Assembly (NCBI GenBank): GCA_049999765.1
Contig: JBNGIQ010008919.1
Coordinates: 1-44,824, forward strand
Direction: 5' to 3'
DNA length: 44,824 nucleotides
Source: Phaeoceros laevis
Taxonomy: Eukaryota > Anthocerotophyta > Anthocerotopsida > Notothyladales
Below are positions 8,883 to 18,423 of the stretch, piece after piece; positions within the stretch are counted from its first letter, which is position 1, and the number at the start of each line of letters is the position of its first letter. A model generated the notes under the pieces. That model did no database searches, was not told the DNA's origin, and was given only the letters and a program-made list of their open reading frames with translations. A program made the translations under genes and the position numbers.

Positions 8883-10164
8883 CCGTCCAGAGGTAAAAGG
8901 GACTCTGCCATGTCGTGGATTTCGGAAGTCGATTCTGTATGTGCACTGCTGTCACCACAGTTTTAGCCCAATACATCTTGGGTAGCTGAGCATGAGCCAA
9001 CATGCTTCGAGCATAGTTGTTGATATCCCGATTGCGTTTCTCAGCAACCCCCATTTGCTCAGGTGTGTACGGGGCGAAAAACCTTCGTTCAATTCCAGCT
9101 TGCTTACAAAAATCCTGAAACACAGAGGATACATACTCACCCCCACTGTCGGTTTGTAACGCCTGCAGCTTAGTGCTGGTGTGGCGTTCAGCATAAGCAA
9201 GCCATTCTTGAAACTTAGTGAAGGTTGCTGATTTATGTTGCAGGAAATAGAGACATGTGAACCCCGAAAATGCATCGATGAAGATTATGAAGTATCTGTT
9301 ATGCCCAAGCGAATGCACCTCCATGGGGCCGCACACATTGGAGTAGACTAGCTGTAACGGTCTAGAATACACTGTTTGACTCCTCTCAAAGGATTGCTTA
9401 TGTTGTTTGCCTTTTAGGCACGACTCACATGTAGGTAGCTGGGTGATAATAAAGCAAGGTAAGCCTGCCACTAAACCCCCATTTTGCATTTTCTTCAGCT
9501 TTTCTAATGACACATGCCCTAATCTCCTGTGCCATAGCTCAGTGAGTTGTTGATTTTGTGTATCACTCACTGATTTTGCCACTGATTGCTGTGGTACAGA
9601 TTTTGCATCCAGAAGGATAAGACCTTTGCATGGATGCCCAGACATAAGCACTTCCGAAGGTCTGTCCTTTCGCACAATCACAGTAGTATCATCCTCCATG
9701 ATGATCCTATAAGTCTTCAACTGCCCCAACGATAATGTTGAGAGCAGATTTTTTGTGAGTTCTGGTACATGCAGTACAAACTCCAGCTCAAATATCGACC
9801 CTGTCTTGAGTTTTAGGCATACTGCCCCCTTTCCAAGGATGGGGCATATGTAATCATTGCCTAAACTGACTTTGCCTGGTGGTGTCATCTTGTCATAAGT
9901 AATGAACAGACTTCTGTCAAAACAGAAGTGATTCGAGGCACCTGAGTCCAGGTACCACGAGGTGCTGTCCACTGGTATGTCATCTGCCAAGCAGGCTACG
10001 ATAAAGCAACCAGGTGAGCCCTTTGTTGCTGAGCGCCCTGTTGTGACGCCCCTTTTCTGTTCGTCAAGCTTCTTCTTCCTACAATCACGCCAGAAGTGGC
10101 CAGGTTTCTTACAGTAAGCACACTTTTGATTTCGCTTATCAGAGCAAGTATGATTCTGAACCAC
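8791..10164 (-). pseudogene. Copia I Gag knuckle, protease and integrase core
   Basis: A 457-codon frame. Residues 15-28 form a CX2CX4HX4C knuckle (CAYCKKPGHFWRDC). The protease site WYLDSGASNHF is intact (Asp73). Integrase has its HHCC zinc motif (LWHRRLGH ... CESCLKGK). Of the catalytic D-D-E, the second Asp (339, QTDSGGEY) and the Glu (375, GVAEKRNR) are present. The first Asp is Asn276 (VYSNVCGP, codon 9339-9337), where Copia III has HSDVCG. The integrase should therefore be dead although the frame is long. The Gag N-terminus is lost at the truncation. Confidence 0.9.
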
Positions 10165-10599
10165 CGATCAACACTTTAGCAGCACCATGGCAATGGGAGA
10201 TCAACAGGTTTTCTCCACACAATTGCACAATGGGCTGCGCTTACAAACAAATCTGTTTATGAGTGTTGGTTTGATCTGTGGGAGGAAACAATGCTCAAAC
10301 TGTACCTGATTCTCTGCGGCATCACCAATCTGGAATTCCTTGACCAGCCTCTCTAGTCTGTTTCAACATTGCTAACAAAGATAGCTGTCTCTACCTCTCC
10401 CACTAGCCAAGCAAGCTGTTCGCACGACAGCAAGTGCAGCCCTGCTTGTTCGGCGAATGGGAGAAATAGAGAAAGCTAACATGAATAAGAAGATCGATGG
10501 CCCTCAGTTACATCTCCAAGAATTTGGAATGATAACCGTTGTTGTTCATCAGCGGGCTTTGTTGGAATCAGATTTGACAACCAAAATGCTGCAGGAAGC
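10165..10599. other. Junction region between Copia I and LINE I
   Basis: No recognisable domain in either direction. It may contain decayed LINE sequence upstream of the LINE I fragment, but I cannot align any RT block here. Confidence 0.3.
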
Positions 10600-10632
10600 T
10601 CGTCTGGGATTAAAAACTGGGCAGTTCAGGCA

Positions 10633-10905
10633 ATGAATAACCCTGCAACGATAAACAAGCAAGAATGGTATGTTAGCAGTGGGATATATTTGACAGGAGT
10701 GGCAGGGGAATTGCAAGCAAGGGAGGTTTACCTGACTGTAAAGATGCAAGCTGCTGGCTGGGAAACTCAAGTGTATGGCGTTTACAAAGAGGACACGTTT
10801 GGGAATCAGTGGCTTGTCAAGACGGAGCGTGTGGAGGTAAAACAAGCTGAGGATCTGACCCCGATAGTGGTCTTATACAAATTGAGCAACATTGTTGGGG
10901 CTTAG
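10633..10905 (+). pseudogene. LINE I segment upstream of zf-RVT
   Basis: A 90-codon frame (QEWYVSSGIYLTGVAGELQ, TFGNQWLVKTERVEVKQ) ending in a stop 11 bases before the zf-RVT ORF. Position and uninterrupted orientation suggest it is the preceding part of the same LINE ORF2, but no motif proves it. It could also be an unrelated flanking fragment. Confidence 0.4.
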
Positions 10906-10916
10906 ATGCAGACCTG

Positions 10917-12413
10917 ATGTGCAGCCCGGGAGAGTTTGAAGGTGAACTTGTGTGGTTTGAGGGAAGAACGGTATCGCAATCCCAGTTGATGCCAGCGCAA
11001 TGGTCTTGGCCTAAACCAAAGGGTAGTAAACTGAAGGATGCCACTCTCTTCAATGTTTCCACGGCCCACCTGTACAAATTATTGGTACAACAACAATGTC
11101 AAAAGTCAAGGCCTCGAATAGCTCCTAGTTGGGATGTTAGTGTTAAAATTCAAAAAAGTGTCTTACATGGTATTTGGAGAAGCCCTGGAGTGGCTCCGAA
11201 GGTTGCCTCCACTGTCTCGAGAATGCTTCAAAAAGCCTTGCCAAACAGTGATAGATGGAATGGTTTGCTAGAAGCGGTTGGGGAAGGCACCTGTTCAAGA
11301 TGCAATGGGCAAGAACAGCACACTAGTCTGCATATTTTTCTTGACTGTAGACTTGCCAGAGATGTATGGACTAAGCTTCAAATGTGGTTCAATAGATTAC
11401 CTGATCAGGCGGCAGGTCCGAAAGGGGTGGTCTTGGGCATGTTTGAGTGTGTGTTTGGATGCAAACAGCAGACAGAAAGGGTGGTTTGCGAAGCACAGTG
11501 GTGGCCTGTCCTTTGGACAGCCACCATTTTTGAGTTATGGGGTGCTTGGGCAGCTCATATCTATGGGGGTAGACCACAGATGGATCACTGTGCAATATTA
11601 GCTTTGATCTGGCAGAGGGTTGCGACGGCTGGCCTTATGCTAAAGCAAAGAAAACCTGGAAGATACAAAAGGGAGCACTGGGAAGGTGCTGGACTAGTTA
11701 CCACAAGGCCAGGAATCACGATTCCTAGTTGTATCTGGGTGAGTCGTCAAAGGTTGCTGGAAGTGGGCAGTGGCAGGTCGACAGAGTTGTCAGTTGAATC
11801 AAGGGACGATGTCTTGGACGCGGCTTCTGACGTTGTTGTGAGTGTGGTTCTCGGCCCTGTCACTATGGAGGTGTCCGAGCCTGGTTGGGCAGCAGGGCCT
11901 GCGCATGGTGACAATGATGAGGTTAATACGGAGATGGCACAGGCCGATGTCATGGGTTTATACGGAGATGCTGCGCACTTCTCATATCGAAGTGTAAGCG
12001 GGGTGGAGGGGGATGGCTTACCTAGTCTGGTGAGGGTAATTGTGGAGCACGATCCTGGACGTCCTTCAAGTGCGGAAGTGAGTGTTCGACCTGTGAGTGT
12101 TGCTATCAATCAGGAGGAAGAATCGAGGACACAACTTTGCGGTGCGTGGCAGGAAGGTGGAGGATCCTTTTCTGGTCCTGGGATGCAGTGGCGTGATGGT
12201 CGGAGCTTTGACCTGGCAGAGGATCCTGTCGGAATCGAGAGGGCGGCGCCAGCCACTTGGAGCCTAGGGCGGAATGGCCTTTCTAGAGCTTCGGATTCTG
12301 ATAACACAGTCGGAACCCCGACTACTAGGGCGAGGACCACGGTCCCAATAGGCCAGTGGTCGGGACGTCCACCGGAGAGTATAGCATGCCAGTTTGCTGA
12401 CCTAGGTCCGTAA
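10917..12413 (+). CDS. LINE I ORF2 C-terminal protein with zf-RVT zinc-binding domain
   Basis: A 498-codon ORF. Residues 84-152 match zf-RVT: HGIWRSPGVAPKVASTVSRM, QKALPNSDRW, then C126-x2-C129 ... H139-x4-C144 and ARDVW. This domain follows RT in plant LINEs. The next ~150 residues (WWPVLWTATIFELWGAW) resemble the usual LINE tail. The last ~230 are acidic, low-complexity and probably disordered. The frame is completely open, unusual among the decayed elements here, but it lacks RT and endonuclease. The internal ATG at 10917 is probably not a real start. Confidence 0.75.
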   Translation: MCSPGEFEGELVWFEGRTVSQSQLMPAQWSWPKPKGSKLKDATLFNVSTAHLYKLLVQQQCQKSRPRIAPSWDVSVKIQKSVLHGIWRSPGVAPKVASTVSRMLQKALPNSDRWNGLLEAVGEGTCSRCNGQEQHTSLHIFLDCRLARDVWTKLQMWFNRLPDQAAGPKGVVLGMFECVFGCKQQTERVVCEAQWWPVLWTATIFELWGAWAAHIYGGRPQMDHCAILALIWQRVATAGLMLKQRKPGRYKREHWEGAGLVTTRPGITIPSCIWVSRQRLLEVGSGRSTELSVESRDDVLDAASDVVVSVVLGPVTMEVSEPGWAAGPAHGDNDEVNTEMAQADVMGLYGDAAHFSYRSVSGVEGDGLPSLVRVIVEHDPGRPSSAEVSVRPVSVAINQEEESRTQLCGAWQEGGGSFSGPGMQWRDGRSFDLAEDPVGIERAAPATWSLGRNGLSRASDSDNTVGTPTTRARTTVPIGQWSGRPPESIACQFADLGP

Positions 12414-12532
12414 CTGGACCTCGGTTAGGCGGGGATGGAAAAGAGATTGGTTCTTTTCTTTTCTTTTCTTCCTTATTTTTCTATTGTACCTTTTTGAGCA
12501 TTCGAAGTAAAGGCGCCGGGATTCAAAAAAAA
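12414..12532 (+). other. LINE I 3' UTR and poly(A) tail
   Basis: Contains a CTTTT repeat tract (about 12450-12480), then TTCGAAGTAAAGGCGCC and ATTC followed by eight A. The AGTAAAGGCGCC word just before the A-tail is nearly repeated in the SINE-like copies at 28888 and 42755. Confidence 0.65.
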
Positions 12533-12555
12533 GATTTGATGTAGATGCGCCCACA

Positions 12556-12972
12556 ATGATGAACAGACATCCCCAGACGTTAAGCGTTGACCATAACACC
12601 ACATTGGATCGGCAACAACTAAATTCGCAAATAGATGTCAGTCAAACTCTCAATCAAATTTTGGTTGATCAAGCCTCCGAGCGACGTAGACATTGCATTT
12701 TCGGAGCCGTAAACTTACCAAGGACAAGACTTCCTGAAAGTTTCGAAGTTCCTCCAAGATTTTCGCAAATTGAGTTACTCAATACGCTCAGGGATTTTCA
12801 CATCCTGCTTCTGCAACAAAAATCACAATTAGAAGACCTCCGTTGTCAAGTTGCTGGAGTTCGTGGTGCACTCGACAAGATAAGTTATCACTTACGCAAG
12901 AATAACTTTCCTTTGCCGATGGCGAATGTACAGGCTGTAAGTCCAACCGCTGAAAGGGAGTGCAAACTGTAG
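12556..12972 (+). CDS. Unknown 138-aa protein upstream of Copia II Gag
   Basis: An intact ORF starting with tandem Met codons 24 bases after the LINE I A-tail and ending 121 bases before the Copia II Gag start. Composition is protein-like: an N-terminal polar part, PRTRLPESFEVPPRFSQI in the middle, then a helical stretch LLNTLRDFHILLLQQKSQLE that could form a coiled coil, with no stop codon. I recognise no family. It may be an extra ORF ahead of Gag in this copia lineage, a remnant of a different element, or a host exon. Confidence 0.45.
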   Translation: MMNRHPQTLSVDHNTTLDRQQLNSQIDVSQTLNQILVDQASERRRHCIFGAVNLPRTRLPESFEVPPRFSQIELLNTLRDFHILLLQQKSQLEDLRCQVAGVRGALDKISYHLRKNNFPLPMANVQAVSPTAERECKL

Positions 12973-13093
12973 AAGCAGTGCCATACTGGATCCCTACCCC
13001 CATCACTGGAGGTACCCGGGGCTCAGAGACAAACTTGTCGACCAACAGAGAAGGTACGTTGTTACTCCGCCAAGAATTCGCCCCTCCGTAATC

Positions 13094-14010
13094 ATGTCAC
13101 AACCTCAGACACCTCCTGGAGGAGGTGGTGGCAGTGGAGGAGGTGGCAGTAGTGGTGGCGGCAGTGGTGGAGGAGGAGGAGGTGGCAACGTCAATAATCC
13201 CTTGAATCCTGCACAGCTCAGTGTTACGAACATCATGAATGTAAAAATTGAATTCCATGATAAAGACAAGTTTTCTGGTCATGACTTTGATATATGGGCT
13301 TTGAGAATGCAATCAATAGTCGAAGAACAAGAGATCTGGGATACCATAAATGGGACCACCCCTGAACCTGCACCAAATGCTCAAGAACATGCTCAGTGGC
13401 ACAGACTTGATAGAAGAGCTCACAACATCCTTTTGCAAGGATAAGATAGGACCATGATGCATCATACTTTGAATGCATCAACTTCTCGCGGATGGTCCAG
13501 GTTGTATAATCTTTATCAAGTTATCGACGCTGCCCACAAAATAGCAGCAACAAAGGTGTTTCACATTCTTAGCATGAAGGTGAAAACGTAGACAAGTATG
13601 TGTCAATTTTTCGATCTGCACGGGCAAAGTTAGCTTCCTGTGGATCAAATTTGACAAATACAGAAGCAGCCAAAGCGTTTTTGGCATTGCTGCCAAATAG
13701 CCACAGCGTTTTTACCACTAGCCAGTTTGGGTTAATTAATCAATCCAAGGCTGCAGTAAAGTTAGGTATGGGACAGAAAATCACCTTATATGATGTTATA
13801 GCCAATCTGTTGGCGGAAGAAGTTCACCGAGGATCTCACAAACGTGGGAGTGGATCTTCTTCACATAACCCTGCAAGAGCACTGTTTACTTCCAAAAATC
13901 GGAATCGTAAAGATAAATGTCCTTCTCCTCAACCTTAAGCAGCTAGCAGTGGAACCAAGAAGAGGAAATGCAATTGGTGTAAAATCCCTAGTCACTACAA
14001 GAAAGAGTGC
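13094..14010 (+). pseudogene. Copia II Gag
   Basis: The start is MSQPQTPP followed by a Gly/Ser-rich run of about 22 residues, then FHDKDKFSGHDFDIWALRMQ, a copia Gag opening. That frame stops at 13442-13444. A second frame (from about 13590) gives KYVSIFRSARAKLASCG and AKAFLALLPNSHSVF (UBN2-type Gag). One TAA at 13936-13938 then precedes the intact knuckle CX2CX4HX4C at 13969-14010 (CNWCKIPSHYKKEC). The poly-Gly start is unusual and could have arisen from GGN-repeat expansion. Confidence 0.85.
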
Positions 14011-14061
14011 AGCAAGAAGGCTGCCCGAGAACCTCAAAAAATAGTCTCTCCTGAAACACAT

Positions 14062-14568
14062 GTGACAAGCACGAGACCAGTGGTTTCATGTGTGAATGCT
14101 ATAACACGACGGAACAAGGCTTGGTACCTTGGCAGCGGGGCTTCAAATCATGTAACATATGATCGTCGAGTATTTGGTACTTTTGAGTCTTCTACTGAGC
14201 ACCAACAGACACTGGTTGTTGGTAATGATACAACCTGTGAAATAGCTAGCTCAGGTTCAGTCATACTAACAACTCTGCAAGACAAGGAAATTCTGTTGGA
14301 TAAAGTGCTATATGTACCTGCTCTGATAAAAAATTTGATCTCATTATCCCATCTGCTCAAGTCTGCCAAGTACCACGTCACCTTTGATTGGCAAGGTTGC
14401 TGCTTGTTAGATAGTTTCAATAACTCTCTACTAGCAAAAGCAGAACTTAAAGAAGGGACATATGGTTTGGATTTGCGCCCTCCAAGGGCTATACCCAATG
14501 CCCATGTAACCTCCAGAGCTGCAGTGGGAGTAGTTGACAACTCCATGCTGACAAACATGAAGCTTTAA
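14062..14568 (+). pseudogene. Copia II protease and pre-integrase region, catalytic Asp lost
   Basis: In the same frame as the knuckle. The active site reads WYLGSGASNHVT where copia proteases have WYLDSGASNH. Codon 14131-14133 is GGC (Gly) instead of an Asp codon, a single-base change, so the protease should be inactive. Downstream blocks are VLYVPALIKNLISLSHLL and the start of the GAG-pre-integrase domain; the frame ends at 14568. Confidence 0.85.
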
Positions 14569-14626
14569 CAGTGTTTCAGCACTTTCTTAATATGGCTGAA
14601 AGACAAACGGCAGAAAATTTTGCACG

Positions 14627-15318
14627 TTGAGAACACATGGGGCAGGAGAACTCACCTCTAATGCTTTTATCTCCTTCTGCCAAGACAAATGCATTCTCAA
14701 GCAAGTAACCGTACCCCACTCTTCACAAATGAATGAGGTGGCTGAGATAAAGCACCAGGTGCTTCAATTTTAAGCACGGACTATGCTTATTTATGCCTGG
14801 CTGCCCCAATGCTTTTGCCATAAGCTGTCAAAACGGCAAATTATATCCTGAATCGCCTCCCTTCTGCAGCCATACAAGGTCAGGTTCTTTATACTAACTT
14901 GTCTGGTCAAAAACGGTCCTTGCAACATTTAAGGGTTTTTGGAGCTCCAACTTTCGTATATGTACCTGATGTCAGCTAGTCAAATTTTGACGCAAGGGGC
15001 GAGTCTTACATCTTGGTGGGTTACTTGGAGGACCTCAAGGCGTATAAATTGATCTATCCCCGCACACACCAATCATGGTATGCTCGGTCAGTCCTGGTTA
15101 ACGAAGCTGCAATTCTTCAACCAGATAGTGAGAGTAATAGTCACGATGACTTGGATCTTGTGCAATTGTCAGATTCAGGGGAGGATAGTGAGAATACCTC
15201 TGAAATCCCAATCTATAATCCTGAAACTCCTAACTCACATCGTCCTGATCCACAAGTTGAACCTGAAACTGAAACTGATGCACATTCAGAACACGGTGCT
15301 GGTGCGGACCAGATTTAG
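14627..15318 (+). pseudogene. Copia II integrase remnant with internal deletion
   Basis: The HHCC domain and first catalytic Asp are absent; sequence resumes at LRTHGAGELTS (the QTDNGGEYTS site, with Asp changed to His). NEVAE, carrying the catalytic Glu, and ARTMLIYAWLP follow. The C-terminal part at 15013 reads VGYLEDLKAYKLIYPRTHQSW, followed by an acidic linker. Several stops and frame changes. The integrase is thus doubly dead, by deletion and by residue loss. Confidence 0.75.
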
Positions 15319-15358
15319 TAAGAACGAGCAATGAGCTGGAACATCAATCTAACCTTGA

Positions 15359-15372
15359 TGACTCTCTTAGAC
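15359..15372 (+). repeat. Target-site duplication, left copy
   Basis: TGACTCTCTTAGAC, identical to 16835-16848, flanks R1 copy A. A 14-bp perfect duplication is typical of LINE-type target-primed insertion. Confidence 0.92.
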
Positions 15373-16834
15373 TTTTTTTTTTTTTTGGTGGACAAACTTT
15401 TACTATCATAATATCACAATGTGGGGGATACCAGTACAATCGAGAGTTGCCTCGACCGGTCTGCATTGAAGGCTGCCTGAGCAACCTCCCTAAGCTGATT
15501 CTCTCAAGCTACAGCTCACCCAAGAGGAGCATCTAACCTGTGAGGTCACCAAACATGTTTCTTTAAAAAAACAGGCTTTGAGACACAACAGTCTAAACAT
15601 TGACACTTGCTTCATTTTCATCACTACCTAGCACACTCACTAGCTGTGCTAAGGTCTCTAGATAGCCATTACAAGCGCACAATTGCTTACTTGTGTCCAA
15701 GTCTACCTCTGCCAGACAAGTGAAACCTACCATATCTTGAATCTTAGAAACACTCACTTAGACCACACTCTCATTGTCAAGAAATCTCTTTCTCAAAAAA
15801 TTTGTGGAGAAGCACTCCACCTACCCATGCATTAGGATCTGTTGCCTAGCTCAACCTGGATGTGTCTAAGGAACATTGCTAAGCAAGAGAGCAATTGTTT
15901 TTGCTCAATCTTGTTGTGCTGAACCAACTAACAAACTCAATTAAGGAAATCTTTTTCCCAAAAAATCTGTGGAGAAACAGTCCACCTGCCCATGCATTAG
16001 GATCTGCTGCATAGCTCAACCTTGAGTGTGTCCAGGGAACACTGCTGAGCAAGAGAGCAATATGTTTTTGCTCAATCTTGCTATGCTGGACTTATAAACA
16101 AATCCAATTAAACTTTGCATTTGTAAATCAAATAAACGGGTCTTCTCAACCCTCGAGTGCTGATCCTCTCTGTGCATTCATGTTTGCCACCCAAAACCAT
16201 GGAGAAAAACCATTTGTCCAACCCTGCCATATTGCCACCATATATTGCCCTAGACAAGAACCATCAACCACCAACAAATGCTTTGCTGACTGCAGCTGCC
16301 TTGCTGACTGCTCACTCTTAACACCATAGCCATGTCCAGCAACAAGGCCTCATTGGACATCGCTGCCCTATCCCAGTGGAAATTTAAACTTGTCATTCGA
16401 CTCTTCCACTCCACCACCTTTCAACCATAGATTGCACCAAACACAATTCTTGCACAACTTCTTGCACAACAGTTGCCGCACTTGCAGCAATTGCAACAAT
16501 TGCAGCCAACACCCATAGCCTGATCAATCCGAAGGCATAATAAAGACCGCCTCTTGCCGCTGCCAATACAGTGTAGTGAGGAGGCATTGCGAGTTGCTGG
16601 AACCACCGCCTCCACTACCATGCCGCTGCCCAGCAAGCTCAGATGCTGCAACCACCACCCCTATCCGCAAGCATGTGCTCCCGCTCGTGTCACCACAACC
16701 ATGCTATGTAGCAACCGCGGCCGCGGGTTGCATCCCACGGCCGCCATCGTCAAACTTCTTGGAGCTCCAAGAAGCCGTGCGTCACCGAACCTTTGGGGCT
16801 TGTCACTATAGTAGTGGCAAAGCTGTCACTAGAG
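15373..16834 (-). mobile_element. R1 copy A: 1462-bp non-coding poly(A) retroelement
   Basis: A 14-T run at the left edge is the poly(A) tail of a minus-strand insertion. Perfect 14-bp target duplications fix both ends inside Copia II. Neither strand has an ORF longer than about 90 codons or any domain, so it is non-autonomous. Internally two ~165-bp units (15781-15945, 15946-16110) form a direct repeat. The 5' part (right, 16510-16834) is GC-rich. The 3' end reads AGTAAAAGTTTGTCCACC before the A-tail. Copies B (38010-39117), C (25300-25785) and D (27520-27840) share its body. It is too long for a typical SINE. Confidence 0.88.
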
Positions 16835-16848
16835 TGACTCTCTTAGAC
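16835..16848 (+). repeat. Target-site duplication, right copy
   Basis: TGACTCTCTTAGAC, pairing with 15359-15372. Copia II linker sequence resumes directly after it. Confidence 0.92.
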
Positions 16849-17160
16849 TAGATACCACTTTGTCTAATTTTGCTCCAGACCTGGGTGAAGCTGAATTGGA
16901 GGTAACTGGCAATCACAATGTTGATGAACAAGAATGGCCAATTGAAAGCAGTTGAGAGACCCTTAGGCACTTATCTTGTACCAGACCTCCACGAGAACTT
17001 TGGACTCAGCCTCCTTATAGTCCTCGGGATTTCAGAACCCACAGTCACAAAGGAGAATCTGACAAATGTCCCAGAAGGCACAAACTAGAGCTCAGTTGCA
17101 CTCGCTCAAATTCTAACAACTGCAACAACTACCACGAATCCTGGCACTTCTGAAGAAACC
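16849..17160 (+). pseudogene. Copia II linker between integrase and RT
   Basis: Decayed linker: fragments such as LGTYLVPDLHENFG appear in alternating frames, and SSPNKQQWLEAASEEY begins the conserved pre-RT block at 17164. No function beyond connecting integrase and RT in the polyprotein. Confidence 0.55.
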
Positions 17161-18149
17161 ATGAGCAGTCCTAACAAACAACAGTGGTTGGAAGCAGCAA
17201 GCGAGGAATACAAATCTTTGATGGAAAATAAAACTCAACGTCTTGAAAAGTTACTTCCGAGTCAAAAGGCTATAGAAGGTAAATGGGTTTTTCGTAAAAA
17301 GCTAAACCAAGATGGAAGTGTTGACAGATACAAAGCAAGGTTTGTCGTCAGAGAATTCCGGCAGGTGAGCGGTGTGGATTATATAGAGCATGAGCTCTTC
17401 TCTCCAGTCATACGTATCTAGATTGTGAGATTTGTCCTGGCCCTTACAGCAGAGTTAAATTTAGAATTAGAACATCTTGACGTGTGTACAGCTTTTTTGT
17501 ATGGCGACTTGAAGGAGGAAATCTATATAAGGCAACCAGCAGGTTTTGTGGATAAAGAAAACTCTACCTTGGTTTGTAGACTGTTGAAGTCCCTATACGA
17601 GCTCAAACAGTCGCAGAAAAATTGGTATGAGAAGATTGATTTTGTGCTGCTCGATAACGAGTTCATTCACTATGAATCTGATCCCAACCTCTATATCCAA
17701 ATTGATGAGTCTGGAATGGTGATTCTAGCACTTTACGCTGATGATTTGATCCTAGAAGCAACCACTAAGGTACTTGTCAGCAGGGTCAAATCAATTTTGG
17801 TAGAGCACTTCAAAATGAAGATGCTTGGTGACCTGACTTATTGTTTAGGTGTGCAAGTGGTAAGAAACAGGGACCTAGGAACTGCGTGCATCCATCAATC
17901 AAAATACGTTTCTGATATTCTCAACAGATTTAACCTAGCCAATGCAAGTACAGTACTAACTTCTATAGCCACAGGAGTTAAGCTAACAATAGAAGATCAA
18001 CCCAAGACACCAGATGAGGGAAGAGACATGGAAAACATACCTTATAGGGCGGCAGTAGGTTGCCTCATTTACTTGACAGTATAAACGTGACTAGATATTG
18101 CCAAAGCTATCCAAGGGGTGGCTCAGTTCTCAACAATCCAGGATGTAAG
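17161..18149 (+). pseudogene. Copia II reverse transcriptase
   Basis: One frame with stops at 17419-17421 (TAG), 18082-18084 (TAA) and 18088-18090 (TGA). RT blocks are EGKWVFRKKLNQDGSVDRYK, LEHLDVCTAFLYGDL, SLYELKQSQKNWYEKID, MVILALYADDLILEAT (YADD codons 17734-17745) and MLGDLTYCLGVQVVRN. The catalytic residues look intact; the frame is broken only by stops. Truncated by the gap, so RNase H is not seen. Confidence 0.9.
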
Positions 18150-18249
18150 NNNNNNNNNNNNNNNNNNNNNNNNNNNNNNNNNNNNNNNNNNNNNNNNNNN
18201 NNNNNNNNNNNNNNNNNNNNNNNNNNNNNNNNNNNNNNNNNNNNNNNNN
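18150..18249. other. Assembly gap (100 N)
   Basis: Exactly 100 N, the conventional placeholder for unknown length. The sequence on the right does not continue Copia II. It resembles the GC-rich end of R1 (CTTGGAGCTCCA near 18288; also near 16757), so another R1 end may border the gap. Confidence 0.95.
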
Positions 18250-18423
18250 CGGCCATCGTCGTCACCCTGACTGCTGCTCACTTCTCTTGGAGCTCCAGGA
18301 ACCGGCCTCCGCCTGCTGCTGCTGCAGTTGCTGGTCTGCGTTTGCCGCCTAACCGATCTCTCCCTCCAGCTGAAAAACAGTAGCTGATGGTCGGGCCAGA
18401 TGCAGTGGGAGCTCCTCAGTGCT

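Larger units (their letters stand above)
5986..10164 (-). mobile_element. Copia I: 5'-truncated Ty1/copia retrotransposon
   Basis: Minus-strand order is Gag zinc knuckle, protease, integrase, RT, RNase H, 3' non-coding region, PPT and 3' LTR. Integrase before RT identifies Ty1/copia. The Gag N-terminal part, PBS and 5' LTR are missing, with an abrupt break at about 10165. It is the same family as Copia III (28540-32680, plus): protein motifs match throughout, and the 3' non-coding region also aligns. Confidence 0.93.
10600..12532 (+). mobile_element. LINE I: 5'-truncated L1-type element, 3' part
   Basis: Contains a zf-RVT domain, a long C-terminal tail, a pyrimidine-rich 3' UTR and an eight-A tail at 12525-12532 preceded by AGTAAAGGCGCC. 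The endonuclease and RT domains are absent, as expected for a 5'-truncated insertion. The left edge is approximate. Confidence 0.8.
13094..18149 (+). mobile_element. Copia II: Ty1/copia element interrupted by R1 copy A and an assembly gap
   Basis: Plus-strand Gag, zinc knuckle, protease, partial integrase, linker and RT in copia order. R1 (15373-16834) splits the linker; the gap at 18150 removes RNase H and the 3' LTR. No 5' LTR or PBS was found between LINE I and Gag. Motifs (poly-Gly Gag N-terminus, YADD) differ from Copia I/III, so it is a separate family. Confidence 0.9.
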
